From the NCBI GenBank assembly GCA_950022295.1, contig OX465598.1:341013324-341077323 (forward strand): a stretch of DNA of 64,000 nucleotides. The letters are read 5' to 3'. How positions within the stretch are numbered: the stretch's first letter is position 1; each line of letters opens with the position of its first letter. Under the pieces are notes generated by a model. The model did not search any database, had not been told where the DNA came from, and was given only the letters and a program-made list of their open reading frames with translations. This stretch comes from Bromus sterilis (lineage: Eukaryota; Streptophyta; Magnoliopsida; Poales; Poaceae). Below, piece after piece: positions 12,730 to 23,995 of this stretch. The position numbers and the translations under genes are program-made.

Positions 12730-13781
12730 TAGATCTATGCTTCGTATTGCTGTACGGTTAGAACACATCGGGGATGTGGGCGTTGATTCTACGATTGTTA
12801 CCCTCTCACGTGTACTTGTTATATCTGTGGCATTGTTTGATGAAGCGGCCCCCGACCGACCTTACGCGTACGCTTACGCGAGACTGGTTCCACGCTTGAC
12901 ATACGACTTGTACCGTATAAAGTGGCTCTGGGGGTTTCTGTCTCTCTTTAGCGGATATGGCATTTGCAACGGAGGGCCCCGTACGGGGTGTAATAGAGAC
13001 AATCTATAATCAGCGTTGTGGTTCAATGTTCGTAGAAACGGTTGATCTATGAAAAGCCCTAGCAGCCACGTAAAACATGCAATATACAAATATAGAGGCA
13101 TCTAACTTTATATTGCAGAGGGGGCTATTGTTGTTTGCTTAATCTTGATGTAGTGATAGCTTTGCTATGTGTTACTAGAAAGTAGTAAACGTTCATCATG
13201 ATGAAACAAACTTAAATGGAGACACTGTAGACTTAGTGCCACCATGATCATACATCTTAAAACTTGCTAGTATAGGATACACGACGGTAGCATTAAATAA
13301 GATGATCCCTTATAAAATGCCAAACATAAGTATTCTACCGAAGTGTGCACCACCTGGAAGGTTCTCTTTATGATAGGCAGGCCGTGACGATCGGGTGTCA
13401 TACATACATTAGAGTTCGCATGAGGTTGGGCCTGGCAATCCTAGCATATGTCGATATGGCCTTGCTAAGCAACATATAACACTAAGGTCAATTTGGCGAT
13501 CCTAGCATATGTAGATATGGCCTCAGAATACTAGAGATCAAAAGATCGAGCATGAGCCACATATAGGATGTGATCGCACAAACTAGTTGTCTACCTTTGA
13601 AACTAATCCGTCGGCTGTTGTGATATTCGAGGACGGATAGTGAATCTGGATCATGTAATCACTAAAACTTCTTAGGGATGATTGTTTTAGTGTGAGCTCA
13701 TATATAATATGATTATTATGAACTCATTGTTATGAACTAGTCTTAATTGTTTTCCTTGCAAATATTTTGTAGAAAATTAAA
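12730..13781 (+). other. 5' untranslated leader of copia element C
   Basis: About 1 kb between the PBS and the gag ATG at 13782. Two internal near-repeats are visible around GGCAATCCTAGCATATGTCGATATGGCC (13432) and GGCGATCCTAGCATATGTAGATATGGCC (13494). No ORF or RNA gene is supported. Confidence 0.6.
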
Positions 13782-14441
13782 ATGGACATGAATCAGTATC
13801 ATGGATTGGTTACTTTCTTACGTGGTGAAAGACTTAAAGATGATGGGTCAAATTTCGTTGATTGGTACTTATACCTTAGGACTGTGCTCAAGAGAGCTAA
13901 CCTCTTGTTCGTGATACAAGAGCGTATGGAAGACCCTCCAGTAGACAACATGGATGAAAAAGTAACGCTTGATTACCATAATCGTCGAAGGACTTACGCC
14001 ATGGTTAAAAGTGTCGTAGAAACTAGCTTTCCGCAAGATTTACGTGATCAATATGCGGATATGGACACGTTTGACACAATCGACATGATGAAGTCATTGT
14101 TTATACATCAGTTCAGAGTGGCCAGATTTGAGTTAGAAAATGAGTTTCTTACTACAAAGATGGAAGAGAACACTTGTCTGAAAACTCACGTAGCCAAGAT
14201 GCATGGGATACATCTGAAACTCGTAGAGGACTTTGACTATTGGACCACAAAGGAGTCTGCTATAAACACGGTGCTACACTCGCTTCCACCGAGTTACACA
14301 GACTTTGTCCATGACTATGTTGGAAGAGGTGAAAGCCTCCAGTTCTTTGAGTTCATGGTCAACCTCCGAGATTTAGAGGTTGAACCCATTGAAGGAGAAA
14401 CTGTTGATGGAGAAGGTATATTTTTGATATACTCGTTATAA
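13782..14441 (+). CDS. Copia Gag (UBN2-type) of element C
   Basis: The ORF runs 219 codons from ATG 13782. It matches the general pattern of copia Gag (UBN2/DUF4219-like): an N-terminal LRGERLKDDGSNFVDWYLYLR segment, the central DTIDMMKSLF and FELENEFLTTKM region, and HSLPPSYTDFVHDYV near residue 170. Gag would form the virus-like particle. The frame ends soon after a possible splice donor, AG/GTATAT at 14416, and an acceptor-like AAAACAG ends at 14511. No CCHC knuckle or pol follows. The intact frame suggests a Gag-only element mobilised in trans, but no expression can be inferred. Confidence 0.75.
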   Translation: MDMNQYHGLVTFLRGERLKDDGSNFVDWYLYLRTVLKRANLLFVIQERMEDPPVDNMDEKVTLDYHNRRRTYAMVKSVVETSFPQDLRDQYADMDTFDTIDMMKSLFIHQFRVARFELENEFLTTKMEENTCLKTHVAKMHGIHLKLVEDFDYWTTKESAINTVLHSLPPSYTDFVHDYVGRGESLQFFEFMVNLRDLEVEPIEGETVDGEGIFLIYSL

Positions 14442-14511
14442 ATGTTTGTTCCCTTATACAACATTTGCAATTTAATAAGTATTTGATACTTGTTCTGTTT
14501 TATGAAAACAG

Positions 14512-17433
14512 GGCCTGCCGTTGCATGGACGGGAAGAGGTGCGATCCAGGATTGATGGCAACCAAGACAGTTGATGGCCACCAAGATTTCACCAAGACAT
14601 CTATCATAGGATTATACTTAGAGTATTAGATAAATCTTTTGTAATCGATTAAGTATGAACACTTAGTTATATGTCTTGCATCTCGCAAGACAAAGTTATT
14701 CATGTTTTGAGACAAGTCAGTTGTTCCAGTTTGATGAATAAAGTGTGCTTATACTATGATTGCAATTGAGTTTATAATATGATAGAAGCATTTATAAAAC
14801 ACCATATTTTTCAGGTTATATTCAATGTTTAATGATTAAGTTATTATGAATAACAATAAGGTCAAAAGTCATAACTATACTAAATGCATGAGATGAATTC
14901 ATAAATGATGAACTCATTAGACACTCGATCTATTAACTCATGAATTTATTATCAACCAAGATGACTAATGACGGAGTTCTAGCAAAGTAGAACTTGCGCC
15001 AAACATTGTACATAAATGATGTATTAACCAAGCGCATGAATAATCATTAAAGATGTTTCGCATGATTAATTGAACAAGGATTCAATTGAGATCATAAATC
15101 TGAGATTATGGAATCACAGTGAAGTAAAATATAAGAAAACGAATCACCATGATGTGATCAAAGTGATAAGTATTATAGTTGACATAAATGGGAGACTTGT
15201 GGAAGTAATACCACAAATTACGATGGAAGTTTAAAGTGCTCAAGCACCTAAAACCATTCGTAGTCATGCTAAAATGTAGTGTGGTCTAAATACATTCCCC
15301 TTACGCTAATGCTATTGAATGAACAAAATTGTTATAGTTTATTAAGTTAAAACACCCACTTCATGAAATAAGGAAACCATTCTGAATTTAATGAAGCTGA
15401 TGACTCCATATGATGATGGTGTTAGAAATTTTCTATAAGTTTTATATGATATAACTTTCTTTGTATTAGAGTTGTGAGGAATTGTGAAACACACCTTCCC
15501 AAATAGCAAAACTTGTAGTGCTTGAATTGGTGAATGAGAAGATGGTTCTCAAGGGATAATCCAATGGGAGAAAAGTGAAATCTTTGACCAGGGTGATTGA
15601 CCCTACCTCCAGATAACAGAGTAACGCAACGGAAAGACGTTCCGCTGCAATGAATTCATGAAAAAAGGAAATATGATATTGATGATGATCATGGTATATT
15701 AGTTAAAGCCTTAGTTTAAAAATAAGAAGATTGTCATGAATACGTTCTTTATAGAACAATAATCATGAGTCTTCTTAAGTGAAACAAAAGGGACACTGAT
15801 CATAAATTACGAAGGATTGATGGTTACCTAGGAAACGAGGAGAAATGAAATCATATTGAGTTGCATATGGGATGGCTCACATCCTATGAAATACAGTAGT
15901 TATTTCACATTCCGAATAACTAGGAAGTTATTAAGAATGATGCAACACATAAAGGCATGATTTGGCACATAAAAGATGTTATGGCTAAATTCAATAATGA
16001 ATGACTACGGAAGCGTAGTAATGCTAAATCAATATGGGTATTTCATTCACAAACACTATACTGGGACCATAGCCTGAAGAAAATTGCATCACATTCAAAT
16101 TTGGAATTTGAAGAGAAGTAGCAAACGGCATAACGAAAGAATGTTTCGATAAGATGGACCATAGTACCTCAAGGAAGAAACTCTCAACCTTGATTTGATC
16201 AAGTGATTTTGAAGTAATCAAAATATTGAGATGGACTGCAATTTCATGAAACTGAGTGGGAGCTTTGGAGACTTCCTGAAAACTTGGAATGCAGAGAGCA
16301 TTTTCTGCGTGGGAGCTTTGGGAGCAATATTATTATGTCTGACATAATTAGAATAGAAACTTAATAAAAGCTTACTTACAGATATATGTCGGATATATTT
16401 GAGTGGGAGCACAATGTCAATTTCATATATATACGATGATATATGTGAAAACAATCTCATATATATACGTTGATATACATGGAGATTAAGGCTAATAAGA
16501 TGAAAGGATTACGAGAATCTTATATGAACGAAATACAGATGTGGCACACACTAAAATCTATAAGGATAGATTAGGACACGTGTAATGGACATCAAAAGGA
16601 TTGGAATGATATCCTAAACAAGAAAAGGTTCTTGTGGCTAGGAATTATATAAAGGATGTAAAACCTTAATATCACAAAATAATGTTTTAATGGAAGAATA
16701 GGGATGCACTTTGTCTCAAGACATGTGATCCTATATGACCTTTGACATAAGATTCTACCATAAAACGGAAGTTGTGAATCCAATAACAGAATGACTCAAA
16801 GGTTCTTAGAAGAAGAACAGGTTCCGATGTGCTTGGTTGGCAAAACACAGAACCTGAGCAAAGTCCAAGCATTCAGTATCTGAAGAGAAACTGAGCACAA
16901 TACTCTAAATGATAGAAAAGATAATATACTTGAATGTAGTACTGGATTACGATTGCAAGCCTTATTATGGGTCTATATGAATTAGAGATATCACCAAAAG
17001 GAATAGAAAGGAAATGTGAGCTATAATTTCACGAACCAAAACTCTACAAAAAATAAATATCTACTTAAGGAAGTAGAAGGTTGAATAAAGTTTAGCGTAA
17101 GAAGTTTAGACTTCTGGCTGAGTGTATTTTTCAGTATACATGACTATGGGAGTCCTAGGGACTAAAACCATTTTGTCATTAGAGAATACTGTAAAATAAG
17201 AAGTCTCACTCTCCCGTCAAACTTATAATTCAAGAATTATTAGATAATGAAGGGTATATCAAGCAAGTTGACCAATACCTGTTGCAAAGGAACATACGAA
17301 TCTGAACGGGTAAAGATCGTTGACGAAACCTCTTCCATGAGCAAGCATGATCAATAAACACTTATATGATAAGACGATTATGATCGAGAAAATATGCAGC
17401 TAGATTATTTGCTATCTAGTGCAAGTGGGAGAC
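14512..17433 (+). other. Non-coding 3' interior of copia element C
   Basis: About 2.9 kb of A/T-rich sequence with stops in all frames. I find no recognisable integrase, reverse transcriptase or RNase H motif. It ends in the PPT GTGGGAGAC. It could be pol decayed beyond recognition, but the open gag argues for an element without pol. Confidence 0.6.
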
Positions 17434-19052
17434 TGTTGGATATATCCTCTAGAGGCAAATGATATATGATTATTCCAATATATCTAAATAAGTTCATGAC
17501 CAGTTTCATACTATGCTGGAACTGTATCAGTGAAACAATGATACAGGTGTGGTATAGAAACAACCAGAGTTCCTAGTCAGCCTCTCATGATGACTGGTTT
17601 ATCGTCAACTGATGATTGTGGTTTCACGATCATGGACAATCAAGTCAATTGACGGTAAGGTCACCTCATTGAATGAATGACATGAGGAACATTACCCAAT
17701 GCAAGCATTGCAACATGATAAAATCGTAAAAGTTCAGTATTGTAATTACAGAACGTAGTAGCCTGTTCCTTTGACCGTGAGATCACGCATAATTTCTATC
17801 TTCTGAGGATGCTTTGAGTGCATTAACCGTCACACTGAAACATGGTGACCATAAAGGTGTATCTTGGGCTATCCGATGGGATATCTTGAGGAGTGTTGAT
17901 TCAAGAGCAGGATTTGTCAATCCATATAATGGAAAGATACTCCATGGCCAACTCGGTGAGATTGCATCCATAAAGCAGCGCAGCGTGTGACTAGGTCACA
18001 AGGATGAATATCACAGAACGAGTGAATAAGATTTGTTGGTAACAAAATAGAACTAATGCATTGGATGCAGTTGATCGAATCTTGGACTAATCTAGTATCG
18101 CATGACAAAGGGAATGGTATACAACGTGTATGGTTCAACCGGTTACTTCCGGAATGCACAGGGGTCATTATGGGCATCCAGGTCCCGCTATTGATCATTT
18201 GCCTTAGCCTTTCTCTCGGTCATGACTAGAGTGTTCTCAGACCGTACGGTAACACACTTAAGGGCTCGATGAAATCGGAGACCTTTTTGGAACTATCGGA
18301 GTTACTGGAGATATGAGAGAGAACTCTGAAATCGTTTCGGAGGGGAGACGGAAAAGTTCCGTAGTTCCGAATTGTCTGGAAAGTTATTTGAATATGTTTT
18401 ATTATTTAATTAAATGAATTAAATATTAAAATATAATTTAAATAATTAAAAGGAATAAATATTCTTTTATTTTTCTTTAAAAGAAAAGAAAAGAAAAGAA
18501 AAAAGAGGTGGGAGGTGGCGCATGGGCCACTTAGCCCAAATACCACCACGCCATGGTGGGTGGGGTTGGCCGGCCACATGCAAAGGCCTCCACGGCCATG
18601 CATGCATGCGTGGGCACATGGTGCAACTAGCACACATGTGGTACTAAGTTTAGTACCACATTGCTAGTTGATGTGCCTGCGTACCCCCCCCCCCTTTCCC
18701 CCTATATATAGATGTGGAGGGTGCCCTTTTTTCAACACAGAAAATTCCAGAAAAATACAGATAAATTCTTTAGATCTCTCTCCCTATTTCTCCCTCCTAT
18801 GAGCAGACTCCCCTTGTTTGGAGTCTGTACTGGATTGGGGATGTCTCCACTATACGCACGTCGTCGTGCTGCTGCAACTCTGGTTCCGGAGGCTACATCA
18901 ACCACGTTTGCGGGAATGTTTCCCGCGCAACGGACTACACCCCGAGGTATGTTTCCGCAAGTCTTTCCGTTACAGAATTACAGCTAGATAGATCTTGGGT
19001 TAATGGCAACGCTAGTTAGAAAAATTATTGTTTTCTGCTGCGAGACCCAACA
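17434..19052 (+). repeat. 3' LTR of copia element C
   Basis: 1619 bp, pairing with 10946-12715. The GGAGG/CTACATC junction at about 18893 marks a 143-bp internal deletion relative to the 5' LTR. Confidence 0.88.
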
Positions 19053-19948
19053 GCTCTGTCATCATAACCTCCTTATATCCTTCCTCAAAACAGCCACCAT
19101 ACCTACCTATCAAGGCATTTCCATAGCCTTTCCGAGATATATTGCCATGCAACATCCATATTCTCATGACTTGATCTTCATGTCATACATGCTACTTGCT
19201 TGATCGATGAGCCGCATGCTAGTTGGGTCTTTCCCTAATCATTGCTACATGACGCGCTAGTATCATTGCATATCCTGCTACACTGGCAGAGGCATACATT
19301 TGTATACAACATGATAGTTACATCTTTTTTATAATTTGAACACTTTGTAAAGTGTGAAAGATCTTCTATATAGAGTGTTGCCCCTAAAGTGAGGAAAATA
19401 TCCCAAAGTGGACAAATTAAAAGATCCCAAAGAGGACAAAATTAAAAGATCCCAAAGAGGACAAATGAAAGAAATAGAAAGAGCCATTGAGGCCACCATA
19501 AAAATACAAAAAAATAGAAAAAAGAGAAAAATAAATAAAAAGAGAGAAGGGGGCACACTACTATCCTTTTGAGAGATCCACACTCGTACTCCCTCTTATA
19601 TCTTATACTCCATAGAGCTTATCATTCATGCATATAGCTATGTGGGGACCTTCACACTACAGAACTTGGCTTGTATATTCCAATGATGAGCCTCCTCAAA
19701 TGAGCTATAGGTCTTCTTGAGCAAGCAAGGTGGATGCACCCCCACTAGTTCCATTGGAGAGCTTACCTTAGATCATATGTGCATCCGTGGCATGGCAATC
19801 CCTACTCCTCACATCATATCTATCATTTGGCTTTCTCTCGCCTATGATTGTCCTCCTTGATGTGAGCCTTTCACACCTTTTTGTCTTCCTCCTCCACCAT
19901 ATTCTCTCTTTTCCATCCTAAGTGTCAACTTTCTTGCTTACGCTCATT
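19053..19948 (+). other. Element B 3' non-coding interior, second part
   Basis: The sequence continues from 10945 after copia C and matches element D 25566-26445. It holds an internal polypurine run, AAAAAGAGAGAAGGGGG, at 19537-19553. No ORF is supported. It stops at the element D insertion. Confidence 0.75.
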
Positions 19949-21404
19949 TGATACGTCCCAAACGTATCTACAATTTATGCTTGCTCCATGCATGTTTTGT
20001 GTGACTTTGCCATGTTTTGCTTGAACTTTCTACACTTTTGAGCATATTTGGACTAACCTATTAACTCAGTGCACCTAGTTGCCAGTTCCTGTTTTCTGCT
20101 GTTTTTATATTTCAGGTTTTCCGGCCATTAAAAGTGCTCCAAAAATTCCGGAAAAATTATATAAAAAATCAGCGTCCCGGAAGCTTCCGGAATTACCAAG
20201 GAAGGAGGGGAGGGTCACCACAGGGACTCCAGAAGGGTCCCTGGCACGGCCCCACCCTAGGTCGCGTCGGTCACCCTCCTGGCTGCCCTGTGGCCCCCCT
20301 GGTTCCCCCCTTTGGCCCTATTTTTACCCCCCCGGAGGAAACCCTGATTCCAGACCCTTTCCTCCAGAAGCAATTCCGATCTCCGTCGACATCGCCATCA
20401 AGTTTCGGGGGGACAGAATTCCTGTGCCGGCACCCTGCCGGGACGGGGAAGTGCCCCCGGATTCATCTCCATCGATGTTGCTTCCTCCCTCCATGAAGCG
20501 GGAGTAGTTCCTCCTCGGGGCTGGGGTTCCTACCAGTAGCTATGTGTTATTCTCTCTCTCCCATGATGTGATCTTCGTTGTGATCATAGGCTATGTTAAT
20601 CTAGGGTGATTCCATGATATTTCCCCTTCCTCTATGTATTGGATTGATGTACTCAATTGATCTTATCTAGTATAATCCCCGAGACCATGGTGACAGCGGT
20701 CTATTGGACATGGGTTAGAAGAATATTATCATGAGTGATTTCCTCTTTTGTGTGTTCATTGAAGATTGAGAGTCTCTTGGTGCTCGTCTTTGACTATCCT
20801 TGAGATATGATGTGGTGATTGTGGTACTCTCTTTGGATGGCCGCGGTGACATTGGGAAATCCATAGATTGAGAACTAAGAACTCTGAGGTGTGCTTTTGT
20901 AGCCCTACATAATTCTTGTCCTCTCTTGACCACAAAGGATTTACCTCCGAGTGCGTCTTCATTGCATGTTTTATGGGAAATATCATGTGATTAGACTATG
21001 TTAATGTTGTTGGGAGTTTCCACTAGTGAAAGTATGAAGCCTAGGCCTTGTTTCCACCATTGTTACACCATTTGTGCTCACTTTTGTCACATGTTTGCTT
21101 GCTGCACTTTTTATTACAGATTTATATTACCTTGCTTTGCCACACCTATCACTCGTATTTTACCATCTCTTGGCCGAACTAGTGCACCTATACAACTCCT
21201 AGTTGTATTAGGTGTGTTGGGGACACAAGAGACTTCTTGTATCTTAATTGCAGGGTTGCTTGAGAGAGACCATCTTCAACCTCTACTTCCCTGAGTTCGA
21301 TAAACCTTAGGTCATCCACTTGAGGGAAATTGTTGTTGTCCTACAAACCTCTGCGCTTGGAGGCCCAACATAGTCTACAAGAATAGAAGCGTGCATAGAC
21401 ATCA
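19949..21404 (+). repeat. 5' LTR of element D
   Basis: Starts TGATACGTCCCAAACG and ends GACATCA. It shares roughly its first 250 bp with the LTRs of A and B and then diverges, so it is a different LTR type. Confidence 0.9.
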
Positions 21405-21413
21405 AGCTATTTC

Positions 21414-21431
21414 TGGCGCCGTTGCCGGGGA
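21414..21431 (+). other. Primer binding site (tRNA-Asp) of element D
   Basis: TGGCGCCGTTGCCGGGGA, 9 nt after the LTR end. It is identical to the primer sites of A, B and E. Confidence 0.9.
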
Positions 21432-21511
21432 AGTAAGGTTTGAAGGTATATCTTTAGATTCTGCAATTAAATCTTTTCGTTTCTTGTTTTTTATTTTCAC
21501 TAGTTAGGCTT

Positions 21512-23995
21512 ATGGAAAATTGCAATCTTAGTTCGCTGCTTCGGGGAGGCCGCTTTACCACACCCGTGGTAGAGAAGTATCCTCCGCCTAATGAATGTAT
21601 CCCATTCAAAATACCACTTGGGATAATTGAAAAGGTTATGAATGATCATTATGCAAGGGATGGAACAGTCCATACTAGTGTTCATATGTTGAAACTTACA
21701 GAACTTTGTGAGTTATTTAAGATTTCAGGTTTGACAAGAGATGAATTCATGAGGAAATTATTTGCCTTGTCACTGAAAGGAAAAGCATTGGAATGGTATA
21801 GGCTACTACATGATTCTCACCTGCTGGATTGGGAAGAGATCCAGTCTCTCCTTTACTTCAAGTTTTATCCTCTTCATGAAGTCCATGAGAATAGGAATTA
21901 TGTTTATAATTTCTATCCTCATGACAGAGAGAGCATAGCTCAAGCTTGGGGGAGACTGAAAACTTTGATGATAAAATGTCATAACCATGGGCTCCCCAAA
22001 GATATGATTATTACTAATTTCTATGCAAGGCTATCTCGACAGGATAAAGACTTGCTCGATGCTTCCTCGATGGGTTCTTTCACAAACGAAAAGATTGATG
22101 CTAAATGGGAACTCCTTGAAAGAATCCAACACAATACTGAAGATTGGGAGATCGACAAAGTTAAAGAATCAGGTATAATTTATGAGTATGATTGCATTAA
22201 GTCCTTTGTTGAAACTGCAGGTTTTAATAAGTTTAGTGCTAAGTTTGGGCTTGATTCTCAACTCCTTGTTGATTTCCTCAAATATTTTTCTTCACATCTT
22301 AATATGCCTAAGGAGAATTGGATCAAGCATCATGAACCTTTTAAAGAGATTTGCAAAGAAAATGAAATTGTTAATGATGAATGCAACATGCATGATCCAA
22401 TTCCTGAAAATTATGTTTTATATAAGCATGTTAATTTTTGTGGAGTGGATAGACCTTGTGAAAGGCCTATGATTGAAGAAGAGAAGTATTGTAAGCAACA
22501 TAAGCATGAAATAAAAATCACTTGGGTTAGAGATTTAAATGAAATTGCTAGAGAATTGTGTGACCTTTATCCTTTTACTTGTGAACTTTGCTGCATAAAG
22601 GGTCACTTCAATTTTCAGTGCATGTACTTTCAAAACATAACTGTTAGCCAGTTGTGTGATGACATGATCACCCCTGATCTTTATGATGATATTATGTTAT
22701 TTTTGATGTGTGAAGAGTTATCAGAAAAGACTTCTTGGCTAGATGTTAATGCCTTAGGAATTAGCAACACTTTGCAAAATTTCCATCTCTATTGTGTTGT
22801 TAATTGCCATGAAAATGATTACATAAGTAAGATTAAAAAGGAGGGAACTTTACCAAAGTATAAAAATGTCTCTCATATCTCTACTAATAAAAAGGAGAGT
22901 TTCTCCCAAGTTTCCCCAATTGTTTCTAATAAACCAGGATATGTGGAGAAACATCATCTCCAACCACTCCCTCCTAAGGTGAAGAAGAATAAAAAGAAGA
23001 GGAGGAGGAAGAGGAGCAAGAAGGAAGAAGAATGGGTAACAACCTGGCCTGAGCATATTCCTCGCATCGATTTTTATCCTAACGGACATAAATTTATGGA
23101 GGATGGTGAGCTTGATTGCATTCATTATTATCTTGAAGATAAGTCTGTAGGTACTATTGAAGATGATTTTGATTATGATATGCATGTTACTTTTTGTGAT
23201 TGGGAAAATGATGATAATGCTACTTATGACCTTGAAAATCTTTTTGGTACCAACTCTGAGAGTGATGATATGGAAAGCTCCAAGCTTGGGGATGATAGGA
23301 TTGCAAGTCCTTTAACCATTAGTGATGTGGTAATTGATAATTCTTTTGCTAGTAAGAATAAAGACATCATGTTTACAAATATAGTTGCTAGCAATGATAA
23401 TGCTCTTCTCTACTATGATGATGTTATAACTCCTATCTATAGTGATTTTAAAGGTACCTATGACATAAGGAGAAATTATCCTTATGAAACTTGTCGTAAT
23501 CATGGAGGTAATTACTCCCTTGTTGAACACCATCTTCCTAATACACAATTAATCTATAGTGTTCAAGTTGTATATGATAGTCCTACTCCCACTATTACCA
23601 ATGAGAAAGATTATGCTTATGTGGAAAGTAAGAGTACCCTTTTGCATGTGGATCATGGTAACAATGCTTTATGTGATGCTTATATTGTTGAGTTTATTCA
23701 TGATCCCACTGAAAATTATTATGAGAGGGGAACATATGCTTATAGATATTTCAATAATATCAAGTTCCCTCTCTTTATGTTGAAGGTTTTGAAGTTGCAC
23801 TTATTTTGGCTTCCTATGCTAATATCTTTATGCTTCCATGAGTTATTTTTGTACAAGATCCCTTTGCATAGGAAGCATGTTAGACTTAAATGTTTTTTAT
23901 ATTTGCTTCTTGATGCTCTCTTTTGTTCTTCAACTCTTATTCCTTATTCCTATGAGAGAATCATTAAAATCTTAAGCCTATCTTTATGGCTATAA
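21512..23995 (+). CDS. Gag-accessory fusion protein of element D, 827 aa
   Basis: One uninterrupted ORF from ATG 21512 to TAA. Residues about 60-215 are a plant retrotransposon Gag (ALSLKGKALEWYRLL, AQAWGRLKTLM). A CCHC zinc knuckle follows: C357-x2-C360-x4-H365-x4-C370. Residues about 489-505 are very rich in Lys and Arg and could bind nucleic acid or act as a nuclear signal. Then comes an acidic, Tyr/Asp-rich region. The last 75 residues (from about 752) are strongly hydrophobic with basic breaks and might span membranes. No protease DSG/DTG or ILGRP motif and no RT motif are seen. The part after Gag is homologous to the broken ORF of element A. The membrane-like tail recalls Athila env-like proteins, but that is inference. 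Confidence 0.8.
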   Translation: MENCNLSSLLRGGRFTTPVVEKYPPPNECIPFKIPLGIIEKVMNDHYARDGTVHTSVHMLKLTELCELFKISGLTRDEFMRKLFALSLKGKALEWYRLLHDSHLLDWEEIQSLLYFKFYPLHEVHENRNYVYNFYPHDRESIAQAWGRLKTLMIKCHNHGLPKDMIITNFYARLSRQDKDLLDASSMGSFTNEKIDAKWELLERIQHNTEDWEIDKVKESGIIYEYDCIKSFVETAGFNKFSAKFGLDSQLLVDFLKYFSSHLNMPKENWIKHHEPFKEICKENEIVNDECNMHDPIPENYVLYKHVNFCGVDRPCERPMIEEEKYCKQHKHEIKITWVRDLNEIARELCDLYPFTCELCCIKGHFNFQCMYFQNITVSQLCDDMITPDLYDDIMLFLMCEELSEKTSWLDVNALGISNTLQNFHLYCVVNCHENDYISKIKKEGTLPKYKNVSHISTNKKESFSQVSPIVSNKPGYVEKHHLQPLPPKVKKNKKKRRRKRSKKEEEWVTTWPEHIPRIDFYPNGHKFMEDGELDCIHYYLEDKSVGTIEDDFDYDMHVTFCDWENDDNATYDLENLFGTNSESDDMESSKLGDDRIASPLTISDVVIDNSFASKNKDIMFTNIVASNDNALLYYDDVITPIYSDFKGTYDIRRNYPYETCRNHGGNYSLVEHHLPNTQLIYSVQVVYDSPTPTITNEKDYAYVESKSTLLHVDHGNNALCDAYIVEFIHDPTENYYERGTYAYRYFNNIKFPLFMLKVLKLHLFWLPMLISLCFHELFLYKIPLHRKHVRLKCFLYLLLDALFCSSTLIPYSYERIIKILSLSLWL

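Larger units (their letters stand above)
10946..19052 (+). mobile_element. Element C: Ty1/copia element, gag only, inserted in element B
   Basis: The two LTRs (10946-12715 and 17434-19052) start TGTTGGATATAT and end GACCCAACA, with TGTTGG/CCAACA terminal inverted repeats. The PPT GTGGGAGAC (17425-17433) directly precedes the 3' LTR. The flanks are GCACT (10941-10945) and GCTCT (19053-19057). The empty site in element D, GATACGCTCTGTCAT near 25565, shows GCTCT is the original target. Termini, LTR size and PPT resemble the BARE/Angela/WIS group. Only a gag ORF is present. Confidence 0.88.

Noticed and set aside
14512..17433. Possible decayed copia pol
   Set aside because: I could not recognise any integrase or RT motif in any frame; it is left as non-coding.
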